64,000 nt of DNA from JACIYW01 sp014359745 (lineage in GTDB: Bacteria > Pseudomonadota > Alphaproteobacteria > Rhodobacterales > Rhodobacteraceae): positions 186,001 through 250,000 of the forward strand of contig JBNPWE010000003.1 in the NCBI GenBank assembly GCA_050433985.1, written 5' to 3'. Positions 53,022-61,135 of this stretch are shown piece after piece. The translations under genes and the position numbers were made by a program. Positions within the stretch are counted from its first letter, which is position 1; each line of letters starts with the position of its first letter. Under the pieces are notes generated by a model. That model made no database searches. It had not been told where the DNA came from and was given only the letters and a program-made list of their open reading frames with translations.

Positions 53022-53854
53022 CAGGCCGCCGGTCGCAAACCAAGGATCGCGCGCGCCTGTTCGGGCGTGGCCACGGGGCGGCCGTATTTTTCACAGATCC
53101 CGACGGTGCGCGCCACCAGCGCGGCATTGGAAGGCGCCAGGTGATCGCGATCAAGCCGCACGTTATCTTCCAGCCCGGTGCGCGCATGCCCGCCTGCCGA
53201 TATCGCCCAGTCATTCAGCACGATCTGATTGCGCCCGATCCCCGCCGCGCACCAGGGCGCACCGGGAAACAGACGGTTGACGGTGTGCACATAATAATCG
53301 AACACATCGCGGTCGGCCGGCATGGCGTTTTTCACGCCCATCACGAACTGCACATAGGGCGTCGCGCTGATCTGGCCCGCGCCGAACATCTCGTGCGCCT
53401 TGAAGATATGCGACAGATCGAACACCTCTATCTCTGGCTTGACGTCGTATTTCACCATTTCCGCGGCCAGCCAATCCACCAGATCCGGCGGATTTTCATA
53501 AATCCGGGTCGGGAAATTGTTGGACCCCACCGAAAGCGAAGCCATATCGGGCCGCAGCGACAGCATTCCGCCCCGCGCCTGCCCGGCCCCCGAACGCCCC
53601 CCGGTGGAAAGCTGAACGATCATGCCGGGGCAATGCGCCTCTATCCCTTCCTTGAGGCGGGCGAAACGCGCGGGGTCCGAGGTGGGCTTGCCTTCGTCAT
53701 CGCGCACATGGCAATGCGCGATACTGGCGCCTGCCTCGAACGCCGCATGGGTGCTTTCGATCTGTTCCGAAACCGAAATCGGCACCGCGGGGTTGTCTTT
53801 CCTGGTCGGCAGCGACCCGGTGATGGCGACGCAAATGATGCAGGGTTCGGTCAT
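53021..53854 (-). CDS. Beta-keto acid cleavage enzyme (DUF849), candidate 3-oxoadipate cleavage enzyme
   Basis: A 277-residue TIM-barrel zinc enzyme of the BKACE/Kce family, which takes a beta-keto acid plus acetyl-CoA to acetoacetate plus the shortened acyl-CoA. Start region CIICVAITGSLPTRKDNPAV; metal/catalytic histidines at ASIAHCHVRDDEGKP (HxH, about 46-48); ISTGG-like VQLSTGGRSGAGQARGGM; and PEIEVFDLSHIFKAHEMF (His near 147). It is embedded in the pca operon, between the alpha/beta hydrolase and pcaB with 4-bp and 1-bp overlaps. The simplest reading is that it cleaves 3-oxoadipate to succinyl-CoA plus acetoacetate, replacing pcaIJ and pcaF. That substrate is inferred. Confidence 0.85.
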   Translation of the reverse strand: MTEPCIICVAITGSLPTRKDNPAVPISVSEQIESTHAAFEAGASIAHCHVRDDEGKPTSDPARFARLKEGIEAHCPGMIVQLSTGGRSGAGQARGGMLSLRPDMASLSVGSNNFPTRIYENPPDLVDWLAAEMVKYDVKPEIEVFDLSHIFKAHEMFGAGQISATPYVQFVMGVKNAMPADRDVFDYYVHTVNRLFPGAPWCAAGIGRNQIVLNDWAISAGGHARTGLEDNVRLDRDHLAPSNAALVARTVGICEKYGRPVATPEQARAILGLRPAA

Positions 53855-54564
53855 GGTGCCTCGTTGATCCGGGCCAGCAGTTCCGCCAGCATATCGGGCG
53901 CGGCGAAGAAGGGCGAGTGGGCAGTTGGCAAAACATGCACATGGCCGGGCGCAAGACCAGAGGCCATGGTTGCCTGATACTCGGGCGGAATGGTCCTGTC
54001 ATTCAGACAACGGATATAATGCTTTTCGACACTCGCAAAGCGGGCGCCGATGTCGATCGGTTCGGCCTGCGGGGCGATGGCCTGCGCGCAGAGGTGCCGC
54101 AGCGCAAAATCGACCACCTCATCGGGGCAATCGTGATAGAATTTCTCGCGCGCCTTGGCCGGATCGACGGTAAACGACATCCGGTCGGGCGCGGTGACGA
54201 TCGCATCCAGAAGCGGCTGACGCGGCGCGGCGCGGCGCATGTCCACCAGGCTTTGCCCCGCGACCGGCAGATAGGCGCACAGGTAAACCAGCTTCGCGAT
54301 CTTTTCCGGCGCCAGTTCGGCGGCGCGCGATATGGCAAAGCCCGCCATGGAATGGCCGACCAGCACCACAGGTTCATCAATCGCATCCAGAATGGCGCGC
54401 GCATAGCCATCCAGCGTGACCTCGGCCAATGGGGTGCGATCCGCCCCGTGCGACGGCAGGTCGATGGCGCGCGCACCAAACCCTGCCGCGACAAGCCGCG
54501 GCAGGGTATCGCGCCAGCACCACGCCCCGTGGCACGATCCGTGGATCAGCAGAAACCGCGCCAT
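53851..54564 (-). CDS. Alpha/beta hydrolase in the pca operon (esterase-like)
   Basis: A 237-residue alpha/beta-hydrolase. MARFLLIHGSCHGAWCWRDT carries the HG oxyanion motif, VVLVGHSMAGFAISRA the nucleophile elbow (Ser about 83) and HVHVLPTAHSPFFAAP the catalytic His (about 216). The pattern resembles plant-type methyl esterases and hydroxynitrile-lyase relatives more than PcaD, which is separately present upstream. The gene overlaps pcaG by 1 bp and the DUF849 gene by 4 bp. A substrate within aromatic catabolism (an ester or lactone) is inferred. The ATG at 54564 is chosen; an in-frame extension to 54696 lies in pcaG. Confidence 0.82.
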   Translation of the reverse strand: MARFLLIHGSCHGAWCWRDTLPRLVAAGFGARAIDLPSHGADRTPLAEVTLDGYARAILDAIDEPVVLVGHSMAGFAISRAAELAPEKIAKLVYLCAYLPVAGQSLVDMRRAAPRQPLLDAIVTAPDRMSFTVDPAKAREKFYHDCPDEVVDFALRHLCAQAIAPQAEPIDIGARFASVEKHYIRCLNDRTIPPEYQATMASGLAPGHVHVLPTAHSPFFAAPDMLAELLARINEAP

Positions 54565-55181
54565 CAAATATCGAAAAAGACGGTTTCGTCTTCGCCTTGG
54601 AGCACGATATCGAACCGATAGCTGCCTGGCCCGGTCTTTTTCGCCAGCAGGGTTTTCACCCGCTCGCGATGTTCGACACGCTGCAAGACGGGGCATTCGG
54701 CATTCGCCTTTTCCTCATCCTCGAAATAGATGCGGGATTGCAGGCCGATATTGATGCCGCGCGCCACCACCCAGATGCTGATATGGGGCGCCATCAGACG
54801 GCCGTCGGGGGCGGGCACCCGGCCCGGCTTGACGGTGTCGAACTGCCAGTCGCCACTGTCGAAATCGGCGATGAACCGCGCCCAGCCGGTGACATTCGGA
54901 TCGGCCCCGCCGCGCGGATCGTTGGGCGCGGGATGGATCCCCGCCGCATCGGCCTGCCAGCTTTCCACAAGCGCATCGCGCAGGATCATGCCCGCGCCAT
55001 CACGGACATGGCCGGTGATGGTGATCTTTTCACCCTTGGCGCCCGCGCGGATCGGCGATTTGCCCAGATCGCGGGGATAGATGCCGTGATTGCCCAGCGC
55101 GTTCGGCGTCAGCCCGATATGAACATAGGGCCCGGCGGTCTGCGACGGCGATTCCCTCAACTGGTTCAGCGATTGCACCAT
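54564..55181 (-). CDS. pcaG: Protocatechuate 3,4-dioxygenase alpha chain
   Basis: A 205-residue intradiol dioxygenase alpha subunit. Features include RESPSQTAGPYVHIGLTPNA at the N-terminus, GHVRDGAGMILRDALVESWQ, GWARFIADFDSGDWQFDTVK and APHISIWVVARGINIGLQSR, with the residual His position of the lost metal site. It pairs with PcaH to open the ring of protocatechuate to 3-carboxy-cis,cis-muconate. The ATG at 55181 starts 2 bp after the pcaH stop. Length is close to the family norm (about 200). Confidence 0.94.
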   Translation of the reverse strand: MVQSLNQLRESPSQTAGPYVHIGLTPNALGNHGIYPRDLGKSPIRAGAKGEKITITGHVRDGAGMILRDALVESWQADAAGIHPAPNDPRGGADPNVTGWARFIADFDSGDWQFDTVKPGRVPAPDGRLMAPHISIWVVARGINIGLQSRIYFEDEEKANAECPVLQRVEHRERVKTLLAKKTGPGSYRFDIVLQGEDETVFFDI

Positions 55182-55182
55182 C

Positions 55183-55917
55183 CTACAATCCCTCCTTGCG
55201 GTTCTCGAAATAGGTCTGCCGACGGCCGCGCAACACGATGTCAAACTTGTAGGCCAGGGCATCCATCGGCATCGAGGCGTCCATGTCAAGCGGCGCGATC
55301 AGGCTGTCGATCGCCTCTTGCGACGGGATCACCTTGATGATCGGACAGCGCGCAATCAGCGGGTCGCCCTCGAAATACATCTGGGTGATCAGCCGCTGGC
55401 CAAAGCCCGACCCGAACAGGCCAAAGTGGATATGCATCGGCCGCCAGTCATTGACCCCGTTGGGCCAGGGGTAGGCGCCCGGACGCACCGTCAGAAATTC
55501 GTAGCGGCCCTGCGCATCGGTCACCGTGCGCCCGCAACCGCCGAAATTCGGATCAAGCGGCGCCAGATAGCCATCCTTCTTGTGGCGATAACGCCCGCCG
55601 GCATTGGCCTGCCACACCTCTATCAACGCATCGGGCACCGGCCGCCCGCTTTGATCGATCAGACGGCCATGAACGACGATCCGCTCTCCCACCGCCTGTT
55701 GGCCGGTGAAATTCTCGATCAGGTTGTTGTCCTTCTCGCCCAGCATGTCGCGGCCAAAGACCGGCCCGGTTTCTTCCGACAAGGTGGACCCAAGCGCCAC
55801 CAGCGGCCGCGACGGCGCGCGCGTCATCGACGTCTTGTAGCCCGGCGTATAGGCGGGCGGTTGCCAGAACCTGTCACGCCCGACAAGCGGGCCCCTGGCG
55901 GGGGCTGACTCAGCCAT
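55183..55917 (-). CDS. pcaH: Protocatechuate 3,4-dioxygenase beta chain
   Basis: A 244-residue catalytic subunit with the ferric iron ligands: Tyr in GGRYRHKKDGYLAPLDPNFG (about residue 108), Tyr in RPGAYPWPNGVNDWRPMHIH (about 146), and the two His of MHIHFGLFG (about 159-161). These are the Tyr2His2 set of PcaH. Start MAESAPARGPLVGRDRF. It overlaps the pcaC stop by 8 bp and precedes pcaG by 2 bp, so beta, then alpha, is the usual order. All metal ligands are present, so the enzyme should be functional. Confidence 0.95.
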   Translation of the reverse strand: MAESAPARGPLVGRDRFWQPPAYTPGYKTSMTRAPSRPLVALGSTLSEETGPVFGRDMLGEKDNNLIENFTGQQAVGERIVVHGRLIDQSGRPVPDALIEVWQANAGGRYRHKKDGYLAPLDPNFGGCGRTVTDAQGRYEFLTVRPGAYPWPNGVNDWRPMHIHFGLFGSGFGQRLITQMYFEGDPLIARCPIIKVIPSQEAIDSLIAPLDMDASMPMDALAYKFDIVLRGRRQTYFENRKEGL

Positions 55918-56293
55918 TGGCTTTCTCCATTTCGGCGAGTGTTTCCTTCACAACCTTGAAGGCATGATTGGCGCGCGGCACCCCGGCATAGATGGCAACA
56001 TGCATCAGCGCCTCCATCACATCCTCGCGGGTGGCGCCGGTGTTGGCGGTGGCGCGGACATGCAGCGCCAGTTCTTCAAAATTGCCGATCCCGGCCAAAA
56101 GCGCGATGGTCAGCATGGATCGTTCCCGCAGGCTTATGGTGCCCCTGCTCCAGACATGGCCCCAGGCGGCTTCGGTGATCATTTCCTGAAACGGGGCGTC
56201 AAAGGGGGTCTTTGCCGCCTCGGCGCGGTTGACATGGGCATCGCCCAGCACCTTGCGCCGGGTTGCCATGCCCTGATCAAAGCGTTCAGACAT
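55910..56293 (-). CDS. pcaC: 4-carboxymuconolactone decarboxylase
   Basis: A 127-residue AhpD-like helical protein that decarboxylates 4-carboxymuconolactone to the 3-oxoadipate enol-lactone. The sequence starts MSERFDQGMATRRKVLGDAH, then FQEMITEAAWGHVWSRGTIS, RERSMLTIALLAGIGNFEEL and LHVRATANTGATREDVMEAL, all matching PcaC. The ATG at 56293 overlaps the pcaD stop by 8 bp. No CxxC redox pair is present, as expected for a decarboxylase rather than AhpD. Confidence 0.94.
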   Translation of the reverse strand: MSERFDQGMATRRKVLGDAHVNRAEAAKTPFDAPFQEMITEAAWGHVWSRGTISLRERSMLTIALLAGIGNFEELALHVRATANTGATREDVMEALMHVAIYAGVPRANHAFKVVKETLAEMEKANG

Positions 56294-57074
56294 GACCCAC
56301 CTCGCGCATGAACCCCGACAGCACTTCGGCATATTCGCCGGGCTTTTCCACACAGGGCAGATGCCCCGCGCCGCGGATCAGATGAAACTTCGATCCCGGA
56401 ACCAGATCGACGGTTTCGCGCACCAGGTCGGGCGGGGTCGATCCATCCTCGGACCCCGCGATACCCAGAACCGGCAGACGCAGACCCGATGTCGAGGCGA
56501 AGAAATCGGTGCCCGAAATCGCCGCGCTGCACCCGCCATAGCCCGCCGCGGGCATCCGCACCAGCATGTTGCGCCAGGCGATCAGTTCGGGCGTGGCGCG
56601 GAATGCCTTGGAAAACCACCGTTCCATCACCGCATCGGCCAGCGCCTCTATCCCGCCTTGGGCAAGGGTATCCAGCCGCCCCTGCCACATCTCGACCGTG
56701 CCGATCTTGGCGGCGGTGTTCGACAGCACCACCGCGCGCACCAGATCGGGCCGCTTCACCGCCAGCCCCTGCGCGATCATCCCCCCGATCGAAAGACCCA
56801 CGAACAGCGCATCCCGAACCTTCAGCGCATCCATCAGCCGCTCAACATCGCTGATCAGCGCACCCATGGCATAGGGCGCGGGCGGACAGGACGACAACCC
56901 ATGCCCGCGCTTGTCATAGCGGATGATCCGCAGGCCCTCGGGCAGCAGCGGCACCACCTTGTCCCACAGCCGCAAATCCGTGCCCAGCGAATTGGCGAAG
57001 ACCACCGGCGCCCCCGAGGGGTCGCCATCCTCGCGATAATTCAACTGCACATCGCCAAGATCGAGTATGTTCAT
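56286..57074 (-). CDS. pcaD: 3-oxoadipate enol-lactonase
   Basis: A 262-residue alpha/beta-hydrolase that opens the enol-lactone to 3-oxoadipate. MNILDLGDVQLNYREDGDPS, then VVFANSLGTDLRLWDKVVPL, RYDKRGHGLSSCP (Asp-Lys-Arg-Gly-His-Gly of PcaD) and the elbow FVGLSIGGMIAQGLA (Ser about 97), with the catalytic His in LIRGAGHLPCVEKPGEY (about 240). The ATG at 57074 is chosen; a longer frame to 57191 crosses a copy of the dispersed element. It lies 98 bp downstream of the pobA stop with that element between. Confidence 0.94.
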   Translation of the reverse strand: MNILDLGDVQLNYREDGDPSGAPVVFANSLGTDLRLWDKVVPLLPEGLRIIRYDKRGHGLSSCPPAPYAMGALISDVERLMDALKVRDALFVGLSIGGMIAQGLAVKRPDLVRAVVLSNTAAKIGTVEMWQGRLDTLAQGGIEALADAVMERWFSKAFRATPELIAWRNMLVRMPAAGYGGCSAAISGTDFFASTSGLRLPVLGIAGSEDGSTPPDLVRETVDLVPGSKFHLIRGAGHLPCVEKPGEYAEVLSGFMREVGHV

Positions 57075-57113
57075 GCATTCCTCCCCGCTGTCCCGTCTGC
57101 GCCCGACCTGCCC

Positions 57114-57135
57114 CATCCTCTCGATGAAAATACTC
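57114..57135 (+). repeat. Dispersed intergenic element, copy 9
   Basis: CATCCTCTCGA, three bases, AAAATACTC, then CCCCCCGGAGG. It lies between pobA and pcaD; on the minus strand the inverted GGAGG/CCTCC segment plus TATTTTC may act as a partial terminator inside the operon. Confidence 0.8.
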
Positions 57136-57171
57136 CCCCCGGAGGGTCCGTCATCTCCGCGCGCGCGTCCT

Positions 57172-58341
57172 TCAGTATGGCAGCCCGACATAGTTCTCCG
57201 CCAGTGCCGCCTGCGCGATGTCCGAGCTTTCCAGATAGGCCAGCTCCGTCTCCTGAATGCGCTGGTCGAACCCCGCCTGATCGGGAAAGCGGTGCAGGGT
57301 TGTGGTCATCCACCAACTGAAGCGCGTCGATTTCCAGATCCGCGCCAGCGCACACGCCGAATAGCCGTCAAGCGCCGCCTCATCCCGGTCGTTATACCGC
57401 GAAAGCAACGCCTCATAAAGATAATGCACATCCGACATCGCCAGGTTCAACCCCTTGGCGCCGGTCGGCGGCACGATATGCGCGGCATCGCCCACCAGAA
57501 ACAGCCGCCCCCATCGCATCGGTTCTGCCACGAAGGATCGCAGCGGCGCGATGGATTTCTCGATCGCTGCCCCGGTCACGATCCGCCCGGCGGCATCTTC
57601 GGGGATACGCCTGCGCAATTCGTCCCAGAACGCCGCATCCGTCCATTTTTCAATCGGGTCATCGACGGGCACCTGAAGGTAATAACGGCTCAGGTTCTCG
57701 TTGCGCATCGAACACAGCGCAAAGCCGCGTTCATGATTGGCATAGATCAGCTCATCCGAAACCGGGGGCGTTTGCGAAAGAACCCCCAGCCAGCCAAAGG
57801 GATAGACCCGTTCATAGGTGTTGAGCACCGAGGCCGGAATGCAGGTGCGGCTGACCCCGTGAAACCCGTCACAGCCGATGACATAATCGCAATCGATCCG
57901 ATGCTCTGCCCCATCCCTGTGATAGGTCACGAAAGGCGCGTCGGTCTTCAGATCGTGCGGCGTTACCCCCTCGGCCTGGTGGATCACCACACCGCCCATC
58001 GCATCGCGCGCGGCATACAGATCCTGCGTCACCTCTGTCTGGCCGTAAACCATGACCTGCTTGCCAACCAGACGCTTGAAATCAATCCGAAACCCGCGGT
58101 TCTGCGCGGCCAGGTACACGCCATCGTGCACGAAACCCTCGCGGTCCATCCGGGCGCCGACACCTGCCTTGCGCAGCATGTTGACCGCGCCGAATTCCAG
58201 CACCCCGGCCCGGATGCGCGACAGCACATAGTCGCGCGTGCGCCGTTCCAGCACCACCGTATCGATGCCCGCCTTGTGCAGAAGTTGCGACAATATCAGC
58301 CCGGAAGGCCCACCGCCGATGATGCACACCTGTGTCCGCAT
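57172..58341 (-). CDS. pobA: 4-hydroxybenzoate 3-monooxygenase
   Basis: A 389-residue FAD-dependent hydroxylase making protocatechuate from 4-hydroxybenzoate with NADPH and O2. MRTQVCIIGGGPSGLILSQL is the FAD-binding GxGxxG motif, RIRAGVLEFGAVNMLRKAGV contains the conserved Arg-rich substrate segment, and DYVIGCDGFHGVSR plus GRLFLVGDAAHIVPPTGAKG (about 272-291) are the DG and GD motifs. The substrate-binding Tyr region WLGVLSQTPPVSDELIYANH is typical of PobA. The ATG at 58341 is preferred to one 7 codons upstream. It heads the pob/pca operon; regulators PobR or PcaQ are not in the window. Confidence 0.95.
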   Translation of the reverse strand: MRTQVCIIGGGPSGLILSQLLHKAGIDTVVLERRTRDYVLSRIRAGVLEFGAVNMLRKAGVGARMDREGFVHDGVYLAAQNRGFRIDFKRLVGKQVMVYGQTEVTQDLYAARDAMGGVVIHQAEGVTPHDLKTDAPFVTYHRDGAEHRIDCDYVIGCDGFHGVSRTCIPASVLNTYERVYPFGWLGVLSQTPPVSDELIYANHERGFALCSMRNENLSRYYLQVPVDDPIEKWTDAAFWDELRRRIPEDAAGRIVTGAAIEKSIAPLRSFVAEPMRWGRLFLVGDAAHIVPPTGAKGLNLAMSDVHYLYEALLSRYNDRDEAALDGYSACALARIWKSTRFSWWMTTTLHRFPDQAGFDQRIQETELAYLESSDIAQAALAENYVGLPY

Positions 58342-58367
58342 GGAATCTCCCCCCGAATTCAAAGAGC

Positions 58368-58396
58368 AATCTGCGACAGGTAGTTTGCAATGTCAA
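58368..58396 (-). promoter_or_regulatory. Candidate pobA operon promoter
   Basis: Minus strand TTGACA (58396-58391), 17-bp spacer, CAGATT (58373-58368). The -35 is perfect and the -10 poor, typical of an activator-dependent promoter. It sits directly downstream of the dehydratase stop codon and 27 bp before the pobA ATG. Confidence 0.35.
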
Positions 58397-59383
58397 TTAT
58401 ATTGAAGCCCCAAATTGCACCGCCCGTGCAAACAGATCCGCATCCACATTCCCCCCCGTCGCCACAACGATCACCGCGTCCCCTCCCTTCTCTGGCCCGG
58501 CCCCGTGAAACAGCGCCGCTGCCAGCGCAACCGCGCCGCCCGGTTCGATCACGATCTTCAGCCGGGCAAAGGCCAGCGCCATGGCGCGCAACACCTCATC
58601 CTCGGTCACCACAAGGCCCGGCCCACACAATCGCTGCATGATCGGGAAGGTGATCCGCCCCGGTTCGGGCGTCACGATCGCATCGCAGATCGACCCAGAA
58701 AGTGCCACATTGCGCAGGATTCGCCCCGCCGCCAGCGACCGCGTGGTATCGTCAAACCCGGCAGGTTCCACCGGGCGCACGCGCAGGCCGGGCGCCCGCG
58801 CTTCCAGCGCCAGCGCGATCCCCGATGTCAGCCCGCCACCGCCGCAACACACCAGCACATCGGCGCGCGTCACGCCCGCTTGGGTGGCCTGTTCGGCAAT
58901 CTCCAACCCGCAGGTGCCCTGCCCGGCAATCACCTGCGGCTCGTCAAAGGGCTTGATCAGCGTCAGCCCGCGTTCCCCCGCCAGCCGCGCGCCGATCGCA
59001 TCGCGATCCTCGCCCGCGCGGTCATAAAGCACCACCTCGGCCCCCAGCGCGCGGGTGTTGTCGATCTTCATGCGCGGCGCGTCAGACGGCATGATGATCA
59101 CCGCAGGCACCCCGTGCAGGCGCGCCGCCAACGCCACCCCCTGCGCATGGTTGCCCGAAGAAAACGCGATCACCCCCCGCGCCCGCACCCCTGGCGCCAG
59201 TGCCGACACCGCCGACCAGCCGCCGCGAAACTTGAACGATCCGCTGTGCTGCAAGACCTCGGCCTTGACCAGCACGCGCCGCCCGGCGATCTCGTCGAGA
59301 AACGGCGACGACAGCAGCGGCGTGCGCCGCACATGCCCGCGCGCGCGCAGGGCCGCCGCCTCGATCATCGCGATATCGGTCAA
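58397..59383 (-). CDS. PLP-dependent threonine/serine dehydratase-like enzyme
   Basis: A 328-residue fold-type II PLP enzyme. The Schiff-base lysine is in HSGSFKFRGGWSAVSAL (about residue 50), the Asn/Gly loop AFSSGNHAQGVALAARLHGV (about 74-93), and the glycine-rich phosphate loop VCCGGGGLTSGIAL (about 177-190). It lacks the C-terminal ACT regulatory domain of biosynthetic threonine deaminase, so a catabolic or serine-racemase/threo-hydroxyaspartate-dehydratase-type role is more likely. The start overlaps the hydrolase stop by 4 bp and follows it in the HAD-hydrolase-dehydratase run. Specificity is open. Confidence 0.87.
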   Translation of the reverse strand: MTDIAMIEAAALRARGHVRRTPLLSSPFLDEIAGRRVLVKAEVLQHSGSFKFRGGWSAVSALAPGVRARGVIAFSSGNHAQGVALAARLHGVPAVIIMPSDAPRMKIDNTRALGAEVVLYDRAGEDRDAIGARLAGERGLTLIKPFDEPQVIAGQGTCGLEIAEQATQAGVTRADVLVCCGGGGLTSGIALALEARAPGLRVRPVEPAGFDDTTRSLAAGRILRNVALSGSICDAIVTPEPGRITFPIMQRLCGPGLVVTEDEVLRAMALAFARLKIVIEPGGAVALAAALFHGAGPEKGGDAVIVVATGGNVDADLFARAVQFGASI

Positions 59384-60204
59384 GCCATCTGCCCCAGCCA
59401 GGCGCGGATCGCAGCAAGGCTTTCCGCCTCATCCAGAAACGGGATATGCGCGCGGTCCGGCACCTCTACGGCGATCATGTCGGGGCGGCGGCGGCGCATC
59501 TCTGCCACCGTCTCGCGCGACAGAAGATCGGAATTTTCTCCCCGGATCACCGCCAGCGGCAGACCCGCGCAGGCGTCGAACATCGGCCAAAGATCAACCT
59601 CGGGCGCCTCGAACGCCTCCAGAAACGCGCTGCGCAGCGCCGGGTCATAGCGGTTCACCAGCCCGTCGGGCACCTCGTCATACCGCCGCTGCACATCCTG
59701 CAACCAGCGCCCCGGCGGCACGTTCGCGAATCCCTCCATCAGCGCGGGCATCCCGGCCGCCGCCTCGGCATGGGTCCGGGCTTCGGGGTTGCGGCCAATA
59801 TAGCCGACGATCCGTTCCAGCCCCGCCCGCTCAACCACCGGGCCGATATCGTTCAGACAAAGGCCCAGCAGCCGGTCTTTCGCCACCGCCGCCAGATACA
59901 TCCCGATCAGCCCCCCGCGCGAGGTGCCCAGCACCGCCGCACGGTCGATCCCCAGATGATCCAGCAGGGCCAGCGCGTCGGCCGCCTCCTGCAGCACCGT
60001 ATAGGTCTCGGCCCCGGTCCAGTCCGATCCACCCCGCCCGCGATAATCGGGCCGGATCAGCCGCACATCCGCAGGCAGATGCGGCGCCAGATAATCGAAA
60101 TCCGCCCCCGTTCGCGTCAGGCCCGCAAGACACAACAGCGGCAACCCCGCGCCCGCGTCAGTGTAGTGCAGCCGCGCCCCGTCCGATCCGATGAAATACG
60201 CCAT
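59380..60204 (-). CDS. Alpha/beta-fold hydrolase
   Basis: A 274-residue hydrolase with LLCLAGLTRTGADFDYLAPH and RLIRPDYRGRGGSDW (oxyanion-adjacent), elbow AVLGTSRGGLIGMYLA (Ser about 96), and a C-terminal His in VEVPDRAHIPFLDEAES (about 252). The order and spacing match the general haloalkane-dehalogenase/lactonase branch. The ATG at 60204 shares a base with the HAD stop; a TTG at 60207 is one codon upstream. It lies in a tight three-gene run with a HAD dehalogenase and a PLP dehydratase. Substrate unknown. Confidence 0.84.
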   Translation of the reverse strand: MAYFIGSDGARLHYTDAGAGLPLLCLAGLTRTGADFDYLAPHLPADVRLIRPDYRGRGGSDWTGAETYTVLQEAADALALLDHLGIDRAAVLGTSRGGLIGMYLAAVAKDRLLGLCLNDIGPVVERAGLERIVGYIGRNPEARTHAEAAAGMPALMEGFANVPPGRWLQDVQRRYDEVPDGLVNRYDPALRSAFLEAFEAPEVDLWPMFDACAGLPLAVIRGENSDLLSRETVAEMRRRRPDMIAVEVPDRAHIPFLDEAESLAAIRAWLGQMA

Positions 60205-60890
60205 CAAAGCCGCCCCGCGAGATCGGGAATGCCGCGCAGATCATCCAGAACCTGCTCTGGCCGATGCGCCAGCCGGTCCATCGGTTGGCCCGCGCGGTTC
60301 ACCCACACCGTCCGAAACCCGTATCCCGTCGCCGCCGCCACATCCCAGCCGTTTGACGACACGAACAGAACCTCGCCCGGCGCACAGCCGAACCGCGCAC
60401 CCACCATGTCGTAAACCACCCGCGCGGGCTTGAAGATGCCCACATCCTCCACCGACAAGACCGCATCCAGATACCCCTTGATACCCGCCGATTTCACCGC
60501 CGCCGACAGCATGTCGGGCGATCCGTTCGACAGTATCCCCGTGGTCATGCCCGCAGCCTTCAGCGCCGCCAGCATCGCAGGCACCTCGGCATAAGCGGGC
60601 AATTCCCGGTAAAGCGCCAACAGATCGGCGCGCAGGCGCGCATCCGCCAGCCCCGCCGCCTCCATCGCCCAATCCAGCCCGTCTTGCGTGACCTGCCAGA
60701 AATCCACATGCTCGCCGGTCACCGCGCGCAACCAGGTGTATTGCAACTGCTTGTTGCGCCAGTCGGCGGCCAGCCCCGGCCAGACCTTTGCCAAGACCTC
60801 ATTTCCCGGCGCCGCAGCCGCATCGCGCGCCGCCGCGTTCACATCAAAAAGCGTGCCGTAAGCATCGAAGATACAGGTCGTGATCGCCAT
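60204..60890 (-). CDS. Haloacid dehalogenase, type II (HAD superfamily)
   Basis: A 228-residue HAD enzyme. The start MAITTCIFDAYGTLFDVNAA holds the nucleophile Asp (FDAYGTLFD), then WLRAVTGEHVDFWQVT, motif II Ser in TGILSNGSPDMLSAA (about 117), motif III Lys in GIFKPARVVYDMVGA (about 150) and the final Asp in VLFVSSNGWDVAAATGYGFR (about 174-193). The type II L-2-haloacid dehalogenase signature SNGWD is present. It should hydrolyse 2-haloalkanoates to hydroxyacids, although related phosphatases exist. An in-frame extension to 60953 is not homologous. Confidence 0.87.
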   Translation of the reverse strand: MAITTCIFDAYGTLFDVNAAARDAAAAPGNEVLAKVWPGLAADWRNKQLQYTWLRAVTGEHVDFWQVTQDGLDWAMEAAGLADARLRADLLALYRELPAYAEVPAMLAALKAAGMTTGILSNGSPDMLSAAVKSAGIKGYLDAVLSVEDVGIFKPARVVYDMVGARFGCAPGEVLFVSSNGWDVAAATGYGFRTVWVNRAGQPMDRLAHRPEQVLDDLRGIPDLAGRL

Positions 60891-60988
60891 CGGTTTTATC
60901 CTTCGTTCCATCGCACCACAGTGCCACGCCCCGCGCATTACGAAAAGCGGCAAACCTCAGCAAAGCGGCTGGCCCATATCCCGCATTT

Positions 60989-61010
60989 CATCCTGGCCAC
61001 AAATACTCCG
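60989..61010 (+). repeat. Dispersed intergenic element, copy 10
   Basis: CATCCTGGCCACAAATACTC with the CTCTCGA part diverged, followed by CGGGGTCCGGGGCAGCGCCC. That follow-on matches the copy at 4848. It lies between the divergent HAD and FKBP genes. Confidence 0.7.
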
Positions 61011-61040
61011 GGGTCCGGGGCAGCGCCCCGGGGTTTACAC

Positions 61041-61084
61041 CGGGTGCATAATTTGAAAACCTGAAGCGACATCCGGTGCACCCG
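61041..61084. repeat. Perfect 8-bp inverted repeat upstream of the FKBP gene
   Basis: Arms CGGGTGCA (61041-61048) and TGCACCCG (61077-61084) around a 28-base AT-rich loop, 52 bp before the FKBP start. A regulator site or an mRNA hairpin is possible. Confidence 0.4.
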
Positions 61085-61135
61085 CGCAACAGCCGCGGCC
61101 CCGCAAACCCACCCCCTTACCCAAAGTGAGGTTCC

